DNA of 64,000 nt from NCBI RefSeq assembly GCF_003992725.1, contig NZ_RZNF01000012.1:1116001-1180000 (forward strand), in the 5' to 3' direction. Every line of letters starts with the position of its first letter. Position 1 is the first letter of the stretch. Both the position numbers and the translations under genes were made by a program. The notes under the pieces were generated by a model. It saw only the letters and a program-made list of their open reading frames with translations. It had not been told where the DNA came from and did not search any database. The stretch comes from Rhodomicrobium lacus. Lineage in GTDB: Bacteria; Pseudomonadota; Alphaproteobacteria; Rhizobiales; Rhodomicrobiaceae. Shown piece by piece: positions 1 to 11,892 of the stretch.

Positions 1-338
<338 letters not shown>

Positions 339-413
339 GTGGCTCTCCGTTCTTCCTCTTTCATCCCGACCTAGAGACTAGCCCGGTATAAAGCTCCTAC
401 TTTGTTTGCCTTC

Positions 414-2489
<2,076 letters not shown>

Positions 2490-2516
2490 GACCAAGCCTT
2501 TGCCGTCTCTAATTCT

Positions 2517-2999
<483 letters not shown>

Positions 3000-3005
3000 T
3001 CAGTC

Positions 3006-3377
3006 TTACTTCGGCCGCTTCGCGCCATACTTAGAACGGCGCTGCCTGCGCTTCGCCACGCCCTGCGTGTCGAGCACGCCGCGGATGATGTGATAGCGAA
3101 CGCCCGGCAAGTCCTTCACGCGGCCACCGCGGATAAGCACCACGGAGTGCTCCTGAAGGTTATGGCCTTCGCCAGGAATATAGCTCGTCACTTCGAAGCC
3201 GTTCGTCAGACGGACACGCGCCACTTTACGCAGAGCGGAGTTCGGCTTCTTCGGCGTCGTCGTATAGACGCGCGTGCAGACGCCACGCTTCTGCGGGCAT
3301 TCCGTCATCGCCGGCACTTTGTTTCGCTTGACCGGCGCGACGCGCGGCTTGCGGATCAATTGCTGTATCGTTGGCAT
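3006..3377 (-). CDS. rpsL: 30S ribosomal protein S12
   Basis: S12 lies at the decoding centre and is the streptomycin-resistance locus in many bacteria. The protein has 123 residues and starts [12 protein letters not shown]. It contains the conserved loops [11 protein letters not shown] and [10 protein letters not shown], and ends with KYGAKRPK. The frame stays open for about 62 codons further upstream, but the family start is the ATG at 3377. It is the first gene of the operon rpsL-rpsG-fusA-tuf. Confidence 0.98.
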   Translation of the reverse strand: MPTIQQLIRKPRVAPVKRNKVPAMTECPQKRGVCTRVYTTTPKKPNSALRKVARVRLTNGFEVTSYIPGEGHNLQEHSVVLIRGGRVKDLPGVRYHIIRGVLDTQGVAKRRQRRSKYGAKRPK

Positions 3378-3781
3378 CAACGCTTCCAAATCAAACGGCG
3401 TAGGGACCGGGGACGGAAATTTCCGCCTTCCAGTCCGATGAAGACGAATGAGACTTCGGAGGCGTTGCCTCTTGGTCTCGGGAATAAGGTTGTCCGGTGT
3501 CTTCGCGGCAGTGTTTAAGCGAAAGCACGCTTTAGCGCGCGAAAACTGCTTACGACCTGCCACCAGAGTGTGCGCAAAATAGGGGCGTGGGCTTAGGCCG
3601 TCAAGCTCAAATTTGGTTTATTTTCGGCAGTTTGCTCATCTTTCATTTCGTGTTGCCGCGAAGAGCGGATTTCGCACCCGCGTTAATGCCATTTCTAAAA
3701 AGCCAAGCTTCGGAAACATGCTCGGCGGAACAGCCGGCGGTCCCGTGCATTCCGGTTGCATCGGAAAGGAGAGATTGCGCC
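3378..3781. other. Intergenic region between rpsL and a divergent small gene
   Basis: This 404-bp stretch separates rpsL on the minus strand from the small membrane protein on the plus strand and must hold the str operon promoter and leader. A longer in-frame N-terminal extension of rpsL is open here but shows no ribosomal-protein similarity and is not called. No promoter boxes could be assigned confidently. Confidence 0.5.
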
Positions 3782-4000
3782 ATGACCGAGGTGCCTCCCG
3801 CAAAGGCTCATCCCCACCATCACAAACACCGCCACGGTGTGGAAAATGCCTCGCTTCGGTTCGAGAGCGAAGAGCCGCCGCTCCGCAAACGCCGAGGCTT
3901 CGGAAGGCCGCACGCGCTCGTCGTCATCGGCACCGCGCTTTCGCTCGCGGCGCTTCTGGGCTTCGTCCTGATTCCATATGTTTACAAGGCGTTCGGCTGA
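3782..4000 (+). CDS. Small histidine-rich single-span membrane protein
   Basis: A 72-residue hypothetical protein. The ATG at 3782 follows a good ribosome binding site (AAAGGAGA). The N-terminal half is His-rich (HPHHHKHRHG) and basic; residues about 45-68 form one hydrophobic segment (ALVVIGTALSLAALLGFVLI), so the protein is probably anchored in the inner membrane with a short C-terminal tail. The His cluster could bind metal, but that is inference. Its 3' end overlaps the convergent PAP2 gene by 19 bp. An upstream in-frame start at 3587 is possible but less likely. Confidence 0.6.
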   Translation: MTEVPPAKAHPHHHKHRHGVENASLRFESEEPPLRKRRGFGRPHALVVIGTALSLAALLGFVLIPYVYKAFG

Positions 4001-4653
4001 GACTTGCCGATGCCGGCCGCGGCAAGTCCCGTCACGAAGCCGAGCACCGCCCCCGCGACAATGTCCGAAAACCAGTGATAGGTCGCGCCGAGAAGGCCGA
4101 TGCCGACAAGCGCGGTTGCGATCACGCCCACGAAGCGCAGCTTCGGCCAGAGCCTCCAGAGCGCCCCCGCAAGGGCCGCGACAACGGTGGTGTGGCCCGA
4201 CGGGAAGGAGGCAAAGCCCCGGCTGTCGGTCAGCGGGAAGAAGCCGTAGACGCCATTCACGAACCAGGACGGGTTGTTATTGACCCACGTCTCGGGCCAG
4301 GTGCGGCCGAACAGGATTTTCAGTTGCACGGCCAGCGCCGCCGAGACCACGATGGCAAGCGAAAGACGCAGCATCTCGTCCTCTCGTGCGGTCAGCGAGC
4401 CGCCGCGCAAATAATTCCGTGTTGCGATCAGCGCGAGGATGAGCGCCGCGGCGGGCGCGAGCGGCTTCGCGATGAAGGTCAACGCCACGAAAATCGGATC
4501 GCCGTAGAAATGCGGCCGGAGCAACCCCGCGATTTGTCGATCGATAAAGAAAAAACTGAAGACGACAATCGCTGCCACCGCGCCGAGACCCGCGACGAAG
4601 CGGATCAGGCACGCCCGTCGCCTTGCCTGAAGTTCAACCGTCACCGCATCCAT
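3982..4653 (-). CDS. PAP2-family membrane phosphatase
   Basis: This 223-residue polytopic membrane protein belongs to the type 2 phosphatidic acid phosphatase superfamily. The C-terminal half has the signature SFPSGHTT (motif 2) and the later motif [15 protein letters not shown] (motif 3, with the catalytic His-Asp). A preceding K-x6-RP-like motif is weak ([10 protein letters not shown]). Several hydrophobic segments surround these. The substrate may be a lipid phosphate such as undecaprenyl pyrophosphate or phosphatidylglycerol phosphate; the sequence does not decide. It overlaps the end of the upstream DUF1345 gene by 13 bp, so the two are probably co-translated. Confidence 0.88.
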   Translation of the reverse strand: MDAVTVELQARRRACLIRFVAGLGAVAAIVVFSFFFIDRQIAGLLRPHFYGDPIFVALTFIAKPLAPAAALILALIATRNYLRGGSLTAREDEMLRLSLAIVVSAALAVQLKILFGRTWPETWVNNNPSWFVNGVYGFFPLTDSRGFASFPSGHTTVVAALAGALWRLWPKLRFVGVIATALVGIGLLGATYHWFSDIVAGAVLGFVTGLAAAGIGKSQPNAL

Positions 4654-5549
4654 GCAGACTCCTTATCCGCCAGACTCGCCGCTATATTGACGGTCAGCGC
4701 TAATACGGCCGTGTTGAAGAAAAATGACACGACCGCGTGCAGCGTCACGAGGCGCCGCAGCGCATGCGATTTGACAAGCGTGTCCGACGTCTGCGAGGCC
4801 GCGCCGATGGACGTCGCGAAGTAGAGGAAATCCCAGTAATCAGGCTTCTCGCAGCCGGGAAATTCGAGGCCTCGCCCTGCATCGCTGCCCGGATCGGGGC
4901 GATAGAAGGCATGGGCGTAATGCAGCGCGAACGCGATCTGCGTGACGCTCCACGATATGACGATGGTGAACAGCGCAAGCGCTGCAAGCGCGAATTTTTC
5001 ATTCGCGCTCTTGTCGGCAAGCTTGGCTTCGAGACCGACCGCCGCGATGGCGGCGAAACTCGCGGCTATGGCAAGCAGGATGATGATGAGAATGACCAGA
5101 CGGCTGTCGTCTCGGCGTGCAGCGCGCTTTTCAATCTTCGTCGCGTCGCTCGTGAAATCGAGGGAGAACGCCAGCAGGAGATAGGTCAGGCCGCCGAGAT
5201 CCCATGTGATGGCGGCGCGCACGGCAATCGCGATGCGGTCCGGAAGAAGGGCGTAGGCCAAGAGTCCGACAAAAACGGCGCTATAGAACCTCGGCCTGAT
5301 CAGAAGCGAGTGCCAGAACGAAACCGGGTGATACCACCCGCGAGCACGGGCAAGGCGGACTCCCGCCTGCTTCGTCTTCTCGGCCGGATTTTTTCCGCCG
5401 TCTTCGGGCGATTCTTCTGCGCCAGTCCGGGCGCCCTCACGCCGGAGCGCCCTTCGTCTGGAACGCGCGCTGGAAGACGTCATCGCTCGCCGCCTCATGG
5501 CTGTTTCCCGGCAACGCATATCATGAGTGCGCGTTTCCAGCATCAGCAT
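4641..5549 (-). CDS. DUF1345 family membrane protein
   Basis: A membrane protein matching the DUF1345 family. The core runs from [19 protein letters not shown] to the C-terminus, with hydrophobic segments and the family motif [17 protein letters not shown] before the last helix. The function of the family is unknown. The first about 60 residues are basic and low-complexity, and the true start may be one of the later ATGs at 5501 or 5483, the latter having a GAGG sequence nearby. It overlaps the PAP2 gene by 13 bp. Confidence 0.8.
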   Translation of the reverse strand: MLMLETRTHDMRCRETAMRRRAMTSSSARSRRRALRREGARTGAEESPEDGGKNPAEKTKQAGVRLARARGWYHPVSFWHSLLIRPRFYSAVFVGLLAYALLPDRIAIAVRAAITWDLGGLTYLLLAFSLDFTSDATKIEKRAARRDDSRLVILIIILLAIAASFAAIAAVGLEAKLADKSANEKFALAALALFTIVISWSVTQIAFALHYAHAFYRPDPGSDAGRGLEFPGCEKPDYWDFLYFATSIGAASQTSDTLVKSHALRRLVTLHAVVSFFFNTAVLALTVNIAASLADKESAWMR

Positions 5550-5660
5550 CGAATAAGGAAAGCAGAGCCTTTCCTTCGCTGGCCACGTTCAGGGCGGTTG
5601 CCGCTTGCTTCGCTTTTCGGCACTGTCGGCCCCGACGGTGGGACAAAATGGGGGAGCGAC

Positions 5661-6500
5661 ATGGAAAATGTGCGGGGCCGCACGGTCCTGGTTACGGGCG
5701 CATCGGCGGGCATCGGCAAGGCGTTCGCCAAGGTCTTCGCGGCCAAGGGCTGGAACGTGATCCTGACCGCGCGCCGCCTCGACCGGCTGGAAGCGCTCGC
5801 CGCCGAGATCGAGACGAAATACAAGGTCGGCGCAATCGCCATCGAGCAGGATCTCGCAGCCCCCGACAGCGTGGAAAAGCTCGTCGCCGCGATCAGCGAC
5901 CGGCGCGTGCTGACGGTGGACGGCCTCGTGAACAACGCGGGCTACAGCGTTCCGGGCCATTACGCGAAGACCGCTTGGGCCGATCAGGACCGCTTCCTTC
6001 GCGTGATGGTCACGGTGCCGTGCGAACTCGCGCATGTTCTGCTTCCGCCCATGGTGCAACGGCGCTTCGGACGCATCATCAACGTGGCGTCCTTGGCGGG
6101 GCTGATTCCCGGCGCGGCGGGCCACACGCTTTACGGCGCGTCGAAGGCTTTCCTCATTCGCTTCTCGGAATCGCTGCTTCTCGAAAATCGCGGCGCCAAC
6201 GTACTCACGACCGCGCTGTGCCCCGGCTTCACTTACACCGAACTTCACGATGTGATCGGAACGCGCGACAAGGTGTCGAAATACGGCAAGGCGTGGTGGT
6301 CCACGGCGGCTGAGGTGGCGGTCGCCGGGTACGACGGCGTGATGGAGGGAAAGCCCGTGGTCGTCGTCGGCCGCCGGGCGAAGCAGATTTCCGCGCTCAT
6401 GAAAGTCTTGCCCGAGAGCGTCGCGCTTGGCATGGTTGGCCGTCAGTCGAAGACCTTCCGCTCGGAGGAACCGGGCACTTCAGGTAACGAGCCATCATGA
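5661..6500 (+). CDS. Short-chain dehydrogenase/reductase
   Basis: A 279-residue SDR-family oxidoreductase. It has the cofactor glycine motif TGASAGIGKAF at about residues 12-22, the NNAG motif (VNNAGYS), the catalytic Ser (NVASLAG) and the YGASK active-site Tyr-Lys pair. ARR after the second strand suggests NADP(H). The substrate is not predictable. The ATG at 5661 follows GGGGAGCGAC. Its TGA overlaps the ATG of the next gene (ATGA), so it is translationally coupled to the KdsB-like gene. Confidence 0.93.
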   Translation: MENVRGRTVLVTGASAGIGKAFAKVFAAKGWNVILTARRLDRLEALAAEIETKYKVGAIAIEQDLAAPDSVEKLVAAISDRRVLTVDGLVNNAGYSVPGHYAKTAWADQDRFLRVMVTVPCELAHVLLPPMVQRRFGRIINVASLAGLIPGAAGHTLYGASKAFLIRFSESLLLENRGANVLTTALCPGFTYTELHDVIGTRDKVSKYGKAWWSTAAEVAVAGYDGVMEGKPVVVVGRRAKQISALMKVLPESVALGMVGRQSKTFRSEEPGTSGNEPS

Positions 6501-7285
6501 CCGCCGCAATCGTCATCCCGGCGCGATACGCGTCCTCGCGTTTCCCCGGCAAACCGCTGTGCCTCCTTTCCGGCACCTCCATGCTTGAACGCGTCTGGCG
6601 CATCGCGTCGAGCGTGAAGCAGGCGTCGCGCGTGGTCATCGCCACCGACGATGAACGCATTCGCGAGCATGCGCTGGCCTTCGGCGCGGAGGTTGCGCTT
6701 ACCTCGCCCGACTGCGCGAACGGCACGGAGCGCGTGCATGAGGCGGTGGGACGCGCCCATATCCGCGAGGACATCATCCTCAACCTTCAGGGCGATGCGC
6801 CGCTGACGCCGCCATGGGTGCTGGAAGCCATGATCGACGAGATGATCATCGATCCAGCGCCCGAGATCGTGACGCCCGCCGTGCGCCTCTACGGGCCGAC
6901 GCTTGCGGAATTCCTCGCCCACAAGAAGGAGCGCCCGGCCAGCGGCACGACCGTTACCTTCAATCTGCGCCGCAACGCGCTCTACTTCTCGAAAACAGTG
7001 ATCCCGCATATCCGCAACGAGGGGCACGCCTTCGTCTACCGGCATATCGGTCTGTACGGCTATCGCAAGGCCGCGCTCTCGCGCTATGTCTCGCTCGCGC
7101 CAACGCCGCTCGAACAGACCGAAGGGCTGGAGCAGCTCCGCGCGCTTGAGAACGGCATGACCGTGCGCATCGCCGTGGTGGACTATCGCGGGCGCACGCA
7201 TTCTTCCATCGATGCGCCGGGCGACGTCCCTGTCGCCGAAGCGATCATCGCGCGCGAGGGCGAACTGCTGCCCGCGCTTCGCTAG
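6497..7285 (+). CDS. 3-deoxy-manno-octulosonate cytidylyltransferase-like protein (KdsB family)
   Basis: A 262-residue nucleotidyltransferase of the KdsB family, which activates KDO with CTP for lipopolysaccharide or capsule synthesis. It has the nucleotide-binding N-terminus IPARYASSRFPGKPL, the CTP-loop-like segment NGTERVHEA and LQGDAPLTPPW. Canonical KdsB proteins usually read QGDEP here, so one acidic residue is replaced by Ala. The later HIGLYGYR is typical. It is coupled to the SDR gene and followed by a histidine phosphatase, not by lipid A genes. It may therefore be a paralogue for another ulosonic acid. Confidence 0.82.
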   Translation: MTAAIVIPARYASSRFPGKPLCLLSGTSMLERVWRIASSVKQASRVVIATDDERIREHALAFGAEVALTSPDCANGTERVHEAVGRAHIREDIILNLQGDAPLTPPWVLEAMIDEMIIDPAPEIVTPAVRLYGPTLAEFLAHKKERPASGTTVTFNLRRNALYFSKTVIPHIRNEGHAFVYRHIGLYGYRKAALSRYVSLAPTPLEQTEGLEQLRALENGMTVRIAVVDYRGRTHSSIDAPGDVPVAEAIIAREGELLPALR

Positions 7286-7424
7286 GTCGGAGAGGAAGGC
7301 CGGGTCGGCGGGCCGCAGTCGATTCCACCGCTCCCGGCTTTCCCAAAAGCGCAGCTCCTGCTACTTTCGGACCGCTGCGCCGCTTCGGCGGTCTTGCGTT
7401 GCAGACATCCAGAGGGCATGCGTG

Positions 7425-8072
7425 ATGCTTCTAATTCTCGCTCGGCATGGCAACACCTTTGAAGCGGGCGAAAAGCCCGTGTGGGTTGGCGCGCGCACCG
7501 ATCTTCCGCTCACGCCAAGAGGCCGCGAGCAGGCCGCCGCCCTCGGTGAGGCGCTGAAACCGTTCGTGCCGCGCATTCGCCGCATAGCCACCGGGCCGCT
7601 CGCACGCACGCGCGAACATGCGGAAATCGCCGCAGCGATTGCCGGTTTGACCGTGCCCGTTACCATCGACGACCGCCTACGCGAGATCGACTACGGCGAC
7701 TGGGAAGGCAAAAGCTCCGAAGAAATCGAGGCTTCGGGCGGCGCCGCGGATCTTGCGGCGTGGAACGAGCGCGGCGTCTGGCCGATTTCCGCCGGGTGGT
7801 TGCCCTGCACCTATGCCATCGACGCGAGGGCATCGGCGCTTGCCAGTGAAGCCGCGCGCGATGCGGCGGCGGGCGACGCAGCGCTGTTCGTCACCAGCAA
7901 CGGCGTCCTGCGCTATTTCCTCAAGCTCGTGCCGGGCGCGTTCGAGGCCGCCGTCAACGACGGCAGCCTCAAGGTCGCGACGGGCAACGTCAGCGCGCTT
8001 CGGTTCGACGGCGATGGCTGGCGCATCGTGCTTTGGAACACGAAGCCTCACGAACTCGGCGCTTTGATTTAA
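7425..8072 (+). CDS. Histidine phosphatase family protein
   Basis: A 215-residue phosphoglycerate-mutase-like protein. The phosphohistidine motif LARHGNT is at residues 5-11, followed by LTPRGREQA, the acidic-residue region REIDYGDWEGKSSEEI, and the second His-equivalent region VTSNGVLRYF, where Asn occupies the place of the usual His (typically SHGG). That makes catalytic competence uncertain. The ATG at 7425 is preceded by an in-frame GTG at 7422. It lies 139 bp after the KdsB-like gene and could supply a dephosphorylation step in the same pathway. It ends in a 4-bp convergent overlap with the transporter gene. Confidence 0.85.
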   Translation: MLLILARHGNTFEAGEKPVWVGARTDLPLTPRGREQAAALGEALKPFVPRIRRIATGPLARTREHAEIAAAIAGLTVPVTIDDRLREIDYGDWEGKSSEEIEASGGAADLAAWNERGVWPISAGWLPCTYAIDARASALASEAARDAAAGDAALFVTSNGVLRYFLKLVPGAFEAAVNDGSLKVATGNVSALRFDGDGWRIVLWNTKPHELGALI

Positions 8073-8995
8073 TCCAGCGCAGAGGCCGATGCTGGCGCGC
8101 GCCGCATCCCGCGCATCGTGCGCAGCGCATCGCGGCTGGCCAGAATCGCGCCTCCGGTAATGAGAAGAGCCGCAACCCAGAGCGCGGGCTTCGACGGGCC
8201 GAGCCCTGTTGCGGTCAGAAGCGCCGTCGACAACAGCGGCGAGAAATAGGCGAGAACGCCGAGCGTGCGCAGGTCGCCATGCTTGCAGCCGTAGTCCCAC
8301 ACATAGAAGGCGAGACCGATCGGTCCTGCTCCGAGGGCGAGGATGGCGAAAAGCTGCGTGCCCGGCGCGGGCATCACGAAATCTTCGAGCGCGAGGTGCG
8401 CTCCCCACGCCAGCACCGCCGTGCCGAGGCAATAGATGGAGACGGCCGCGCTCGGTACACCGCGAAACAGCCGTGTCAGCACCGAATAGCTCGACCATGT
8501 CAGTGCCGCCGTCGCGGCCATCGCGTAGCCGAACGCGTTGCCGCCAAGCGACAGCGCCGCGCCGCCGGTGATGGCGAGCGCTGCCCCGGCGAACGCCATC
8601 GACACGCCGGAGATATGCCAGACGGTGAGCTTTCCCGCCGAAGCGCGCGCGGGCAGCATCGTGGAAAACATCACGATCAGCACCGGCCAGAGATAATTGA
8701 CGAGGCTTGCTTCCACGGCGGGCGCGTTCTGCATCGCGAGGAAAAACGCGAAATGATCGACGAAGAACGCCGCCACGCCGAGCGCGACCGGCTTCCAGCC
8801 GAGCGAACCGAGGCCCCGCCGCGCGGACGCGTTGGCCGCCAGCCAGACGAAACCCGCCAGCGAGCCGATGGTGAAGGTGAGCGCGACGAGTTCAAGCGGC
8901 GGGATCGCGCCCGCAAGCACGGTCAGCGTCGGGAGCAACGCCCAGAGCGGAATGGCAAGAAGGCCGATGGCGGTAGCTTTTCCGCCGCTCGTCAT
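8069..8995 (-). CDS. EamA/DMT-family transporter
   Basis: A 308-residue inner-membrane protein with about ten hydrophobic segments in two EamA repeats, resembling DMT-superfamily exporters. Recognisable parts are PLELVALTFTIGSLAGF and NYLWPVLIVMFS in the first repeat, and ALTWSSYSVLTRLF followed by GPIGLAFYVWDYGCKHGD in the second. The latter segment resembles YddG-like amino-acid exporters. Substrate is unknown. The start could be the ATG at 8995 or 9001. An 18-bp tandem duplication lies about 100 bp upstream. Confidence 0.88.
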   Translation of the reverse strand: MTSGGKATAIGLLAIPLWALLPTLTVLAGAIPPLELVALTFTIGSLAGFVWLAANASARRGLGSLGWKPVALGVAAFFVDHFAFFLAMQNAPAVEASLVNYLWPVLIVMFSTMLPARASAGKLTVWHISGVSMAFAGAALAITGGAALSLGGNAFGYAMAATAALTWSSYSVLTRLFRGVPSAAVSIYCLGTAVLAWGAHLALEDFVMPAPGTQLFAILALGAGPIGLAFYVWDYGCKHGDLRTLGVLAYFSPLLSTALLTATGLGPSKPALWVAALLITGGAILASRDALRTMRGMRRAPASASALD

Positions 8996-9084
8996 GTGCA
9001 TTGGAGGGAGTGTCCTGAGATCGATGCGCGGACATACCGCCTGCGCGTGACCGAGGCAATGAAAACCCGCCCGGAATATCCTGC

Positions 9085-9120
9085 CAAGTCACGCCCAATA
9101 AACAAGTCACGCCCAATAAA
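9085..9120. repeat. 18-bp tandem duplication upstream of the EamA transporter
   Basis: The unit CAAGTCACGCCCAATAAA occurs twice back to back (9085-9102 and 9103-9120), followed by another CAAG. It lies 90-125 bp upstream of the transporter start, within a 259-bp intergenic region where nothing else is recognised. It may be a slippage product or a pair of operator half-sites. Confidence 0.85.
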
Positions 9121-9254
9121 CAAGGCGCTGGCCGTTCGAGCCCGGGAATCCTTACAGAGCGCATCGTTCGAAGAATCCGGGTGACGTGTCTGCGCCGGAG
9201 ACTTTGACTGCGGGGTCCGCCGCACGCCCCGCGCTAAAGATCTTCTGAATGCTC

Positions 9255-9917
9255 TCAGGCAGGCGTCGGCGCCGAAGGAACGCGGGCAATCGACACGCCG
9301 CCGTTCGCGTGCCAGCCCGGCAACTCTCGTGCCTCGCCCCGGCTCGCGAGTTCCAGAGCGGGGGCAAGCGCCGTCTCGAACTGCGTTTCCACCCTGGTGC
9401 GCGCGATCCGCCGCCGCAAGAAGTCGGCCCATAGAAACTCGCTGAACGGCGTACGGTCCTTCGAATAGCCGCCCCCGCGCCGCAACGCGCCCGCGAGGCT
9501 GCGGAAAGGATCGTCCGCCATGTCGTCGATCCGGAGCGGGAGGTCGTCATACTCGCGACGGCGCCCTTCATCGTCGAAGGGGTGCACAAGGCCAAGATCG
9601 TCCATCACCTCGAAGAAGGTGCCGCTGTCTATGTCGCGGAAGTCCAGAACCGTCTTCACCGCCACCTTCTCTGCGCCGGACAGCAGAAGCGCCGCGAGCA
9701 AATGGTGACGGTCGATGGCATAAAGCCGCCCTTTCGGCCCTTTCACCACGGGAACGGCGTGATCGGCGAGATATCGACGGCGCTCGTCCCGCGCCATCGT
9801 CTCAAGCTCGTTTGCGCGCCGTTCGACTTCGCGTCGCCCGATAGTCATTTGCGTAGGCCGGAGACCGGCGATTGAAACAGTGTGAAGGACGGGTGCGCGA
9901 ACGGTTTGAAGGAGCAT
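9255..9917 (-). CDS. ParB-like nuclease family protein (ParBc_2 type)
   Basis: A 220-residue protein whose central part resembles the putative ParB-like nuclease family (ParBc_2), a group of stand-alone proteins distinct from chromosomal ParB. It starts with a dock of the type VSIAGLRPTQMTIGRREVERR, then has the signature KGPKGRLYAIDRHHLLAALL (GxxxxIDRHH) and a later segment EFLWADFLRRRI. No DNA-binding helix-turn-helix of ParB is visible. The start at 9917 follows GGAG-like sequence; a longer version from 10004 is less likely. Role unknown; there is no parA nearby. Confidence 0.75.
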   Translation of the reverse strand: MLLQTVRAPVLHTVSIAGLRPTQMTIGRREVERRANELETMARDERRRYLADHAVPVVKGPKGRLYAIDRHHLLAALLLSGAEKVAVKTVLDFRDIDSGTFFEVMDDLGLVHPFDDEGRRREYDDLPLRIDDMADDPFRSLAGALRRGGGYSKDRTPFSEFLWADFLRRRIARTRVETQFETALAPALELASRGEARELPGWHANGGVSIARVPSAPTPA

Positions 9918-10149
9918 GCACACTCTCGATGGACGAAGCCGCCTAGCATAAGCCTTACGCTGGAAGCGGCAAAAAAGGTATGGCGGTTTTGTCAACACAG
10001 TCATATGGCTTGACGCTGGCCACGCGGTTAAGCAAGCGCTCGCTGCGTTACAGGATCATGACAGCGAGCGGAACCGCGCTCTTCCGGCGCAGCCGAGGTA
10101 TCGCCTCAACCCGGGGCGCGTGACGCTGCGACCATCGCCGCGAACTGAA

Positions 10150-10178
10150 AAACCCCGGTAGCGAGACGCCCCGGGGTT
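10150..10178 (-). terminator. Rho-independent terminator after the mcd-like gene
   Basis: Read on the minus strand, an 8-bp stem AACCCCGG/CCGGGGTT (10151-10158 and 10171-10178) is followed by a run of T (the A-run 10148-10152 on the plus strand). It lies about 40 bp beyond the stop codon of the acyl-CoA dehydrogenase gene. The remainder of the 9918-10218 gap shows nothing else. Confidence 0.85.
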
Positions 10179-10218
10179 CCGATAGCAAGGTTATGGCTCC
10201 GTTCGGCGGCCCCCGCCG

Positions 10219-11892
10219 TCAGTTCCGCTGTTCGAGAAGACGCCGCGCGATCACCTGCGCCTGAATTTCCGCCGCGCCCTCGAAGATGTTGAGAATACGC
10301 GCATCGCACAGAACGCGGCTCACCGGATATTCGAGCGCGAAGCCGTTGCCGCCGTGGATCTGCAGCGCGTTGTCCGCCGCCGCCCACGCCACGCGCGCGC
10401 CGAGCAGCTTAGCCATGCCCGCTTCGAGATCGCAGCGACGGCCGCCATCCTTCTCGCGCGCGGCGAAATAAGTGAGCTGGCGCGCGATCATCGTTTCGGC
10501 GGCCATCATGGCGATCTTGTCGGAGACGCGCGGGAAGTTGATGAGCGTCTTGCCGAATTGCACACGCTCCGTCGCGTAGCGCAACGCGAGGTCCATCGCC
10601 GATTGCGCCACGCCGACCGCACGGGCCGCCGTCTGCACGCGCGCGGATTCGAACGTCTGCATGAGCTGTTTGAAGCCCTGGCCTTCCTCGCCGCCGAGCA
10701 GGCCGGACACCGGCACCTCGAATTCGTCGAACGAAAGCTCGTATTCCTTCATGCCGCGATAGCCGAGCACCTCGATTTCGCCGCCCGACATACCGACGGC
10801 CGGGAATGGATTTTCGTCCGTGCCGCGCGGCTTCTCCGCGAGGAACATCGAAAGGCCCCTGTAGCCGGGCTCCGCCGGGTTGGTACGCGTCAGCACCGTC
10901 ATGAGGTCCGCGCGAACGGGATGCGTGATCCACGTCTTCTGGCCGGTGATCTTGTACACGTCGCCATCGCGCACTGCGCGCGTCTTGAGCGAGGCGAGGT
11001 CCGAACCGGTGTTCGGTTCGGTGAAGACCGCCGTCGGCAGGACTTCGCCGCTCGCCAGCTTCGGCAGCCACTCTTCCTTCTGTTCCTGCGTGCCGCCGCC
11101 GAGGATCAGTTCCGCCGCGATCTCAGACCGCGTGCCGAGCGAGCCGACGCCGATATAGCCGCGCGACAGTTCCTCGGAGACGACGCACATCGCCTCCTTG
11201 CCGAGACCGAGGCCGCCGAATTCCTCCGGGATGGTGAGGCCGAACACGCCAAGCTCGTTCATTTTCTCGATGGTTTCGAGCGGGATGTATTCGTTCTTGA
11301 GATGCCATTCATGCGCGAAGGGCTTCACCTCGGCGTCCACGAAGCGGCGCATCTCCTCGCGCATGGCTTCGAGTGTTTCGTCGAGGCCGCCGTCGCCGAA
11401 GTGCCCCGTGCCCTGCGCGTGCTCCACGAGTTCGACGAGCCGCGCGCGCGCCTGACGAGAGTTGGCCTTGATAAGCGCCGCAACGGCGGGCGTCGCGAAA
11501 GCATCGCGGTCCGCCGGTTCCAGGTCGAGATCGTGAAAGCGGATGATTTCGGTCTGGCTCATCGGGATGCCGCCGAGGATCTGCGCCGCGTATTCGCCGA
11601 CGCCGATCTGGGTCAGGAGCGCTTCCGTCTCGCCGAAACGGCCTTCGTCGGTGAGGCGGTGGGCGTAGGCCGCCATCTGCCGCAGGGCCTGGGCATAGGT
11701 CGCCAGCCACGCAAGACCGTGGGCGGCGTGCTGCTCGCGCTCGATCAGCGCGTTGGACAGCTTGCCGTCCTCCGTGACGCGGGCGCGGATATTGTCGGTG
11801 GCACGGGCAAGCAAGCGGTCGGCGTTGGCGGCGGCCTCGTCGCAGAGCTGAAGCAAGTCCGGAGCCACAACGGGAGTGGAAGACTGGCTCAT
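10219..11892 (-). CDS. mcd: Acyl-CoA dehydrogenase, probably (2S)-methylsuccinyl-CoA dehydrogenase
   Basis: A 557-residue flavoprotein. The acyl-CoA dehydrogenase core starts near residue 170, after an N-terminal extension of about 170 residues rich in helices. The core has TEPNTGSDLASLKTRA and TGQKTWITHP in the middle domain, and the C-terminal part DNALQIHGGNGFALEYPVSR and ILNIFEGAAEIQ (likely catalytic Glu). An N-terminal extension of this size is characteristic of methylsuccinyl-CoA dehydrogenase, which oxidises (2S)-methylsuccinyl-CoA to mesaconyl-CoA. The neighbouring ccr supports this. The ATG at 11892 (MSQSSTPVV) was chosen over an open upstream extension without similarity. Confidence 0.85.
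   Translation of the reverse strand: MSQSSTPVVAPDLLQLCDEAAANADRLLARATDNIRARVTEDGKLSNALIEREQHAAHGLAWLATYAQALRQMAAYAHRLTDEGRFGETEALLTQIGVGEYAAQILGGIPMSQTEIIRFHDLDLEPADRDAFATPAVAALIKANSRQARARLVELVEHAQGTGHFGDGGLDETLEAMREEMRRFVDAEVKPFAHEWHLKNEYIPLETIEKMNELGVFGLTIPEEFGGLGLGKEAMCVVSEELSRGYIGVGSLGTRSEIAAELILGGGTQEQKEEWLPKLASGEVLPTAVFTEPNTGSDLASLKTRAVRDGDVYKITGQKTWITHPVRADLMTVLTRTNPAEPGYRGLSMFLAEKPRGTDENPFPAVGMSGGEIEVLGYRGMKEYELSFDEFEVPVSGLLGGEEGQGFKQLMQTFESARVQTAARAVGVAQSAMDLALRYATERVQFGKTLINFPRVSDKIAMMAAETMIARQLTYFAAREKDGGRRCDLEAGMAKLLGARVAWAAADNALQIHGGNGFALEYPVSRVLCDARILNIFEGAAEIQAQVIARRLLEQRN

Noticed and set aside
3378-3563. N-terminal extension of rpsL
   Set aside because: The open upstream frame is not conserved in S12 and lies where the operon leader is expected.
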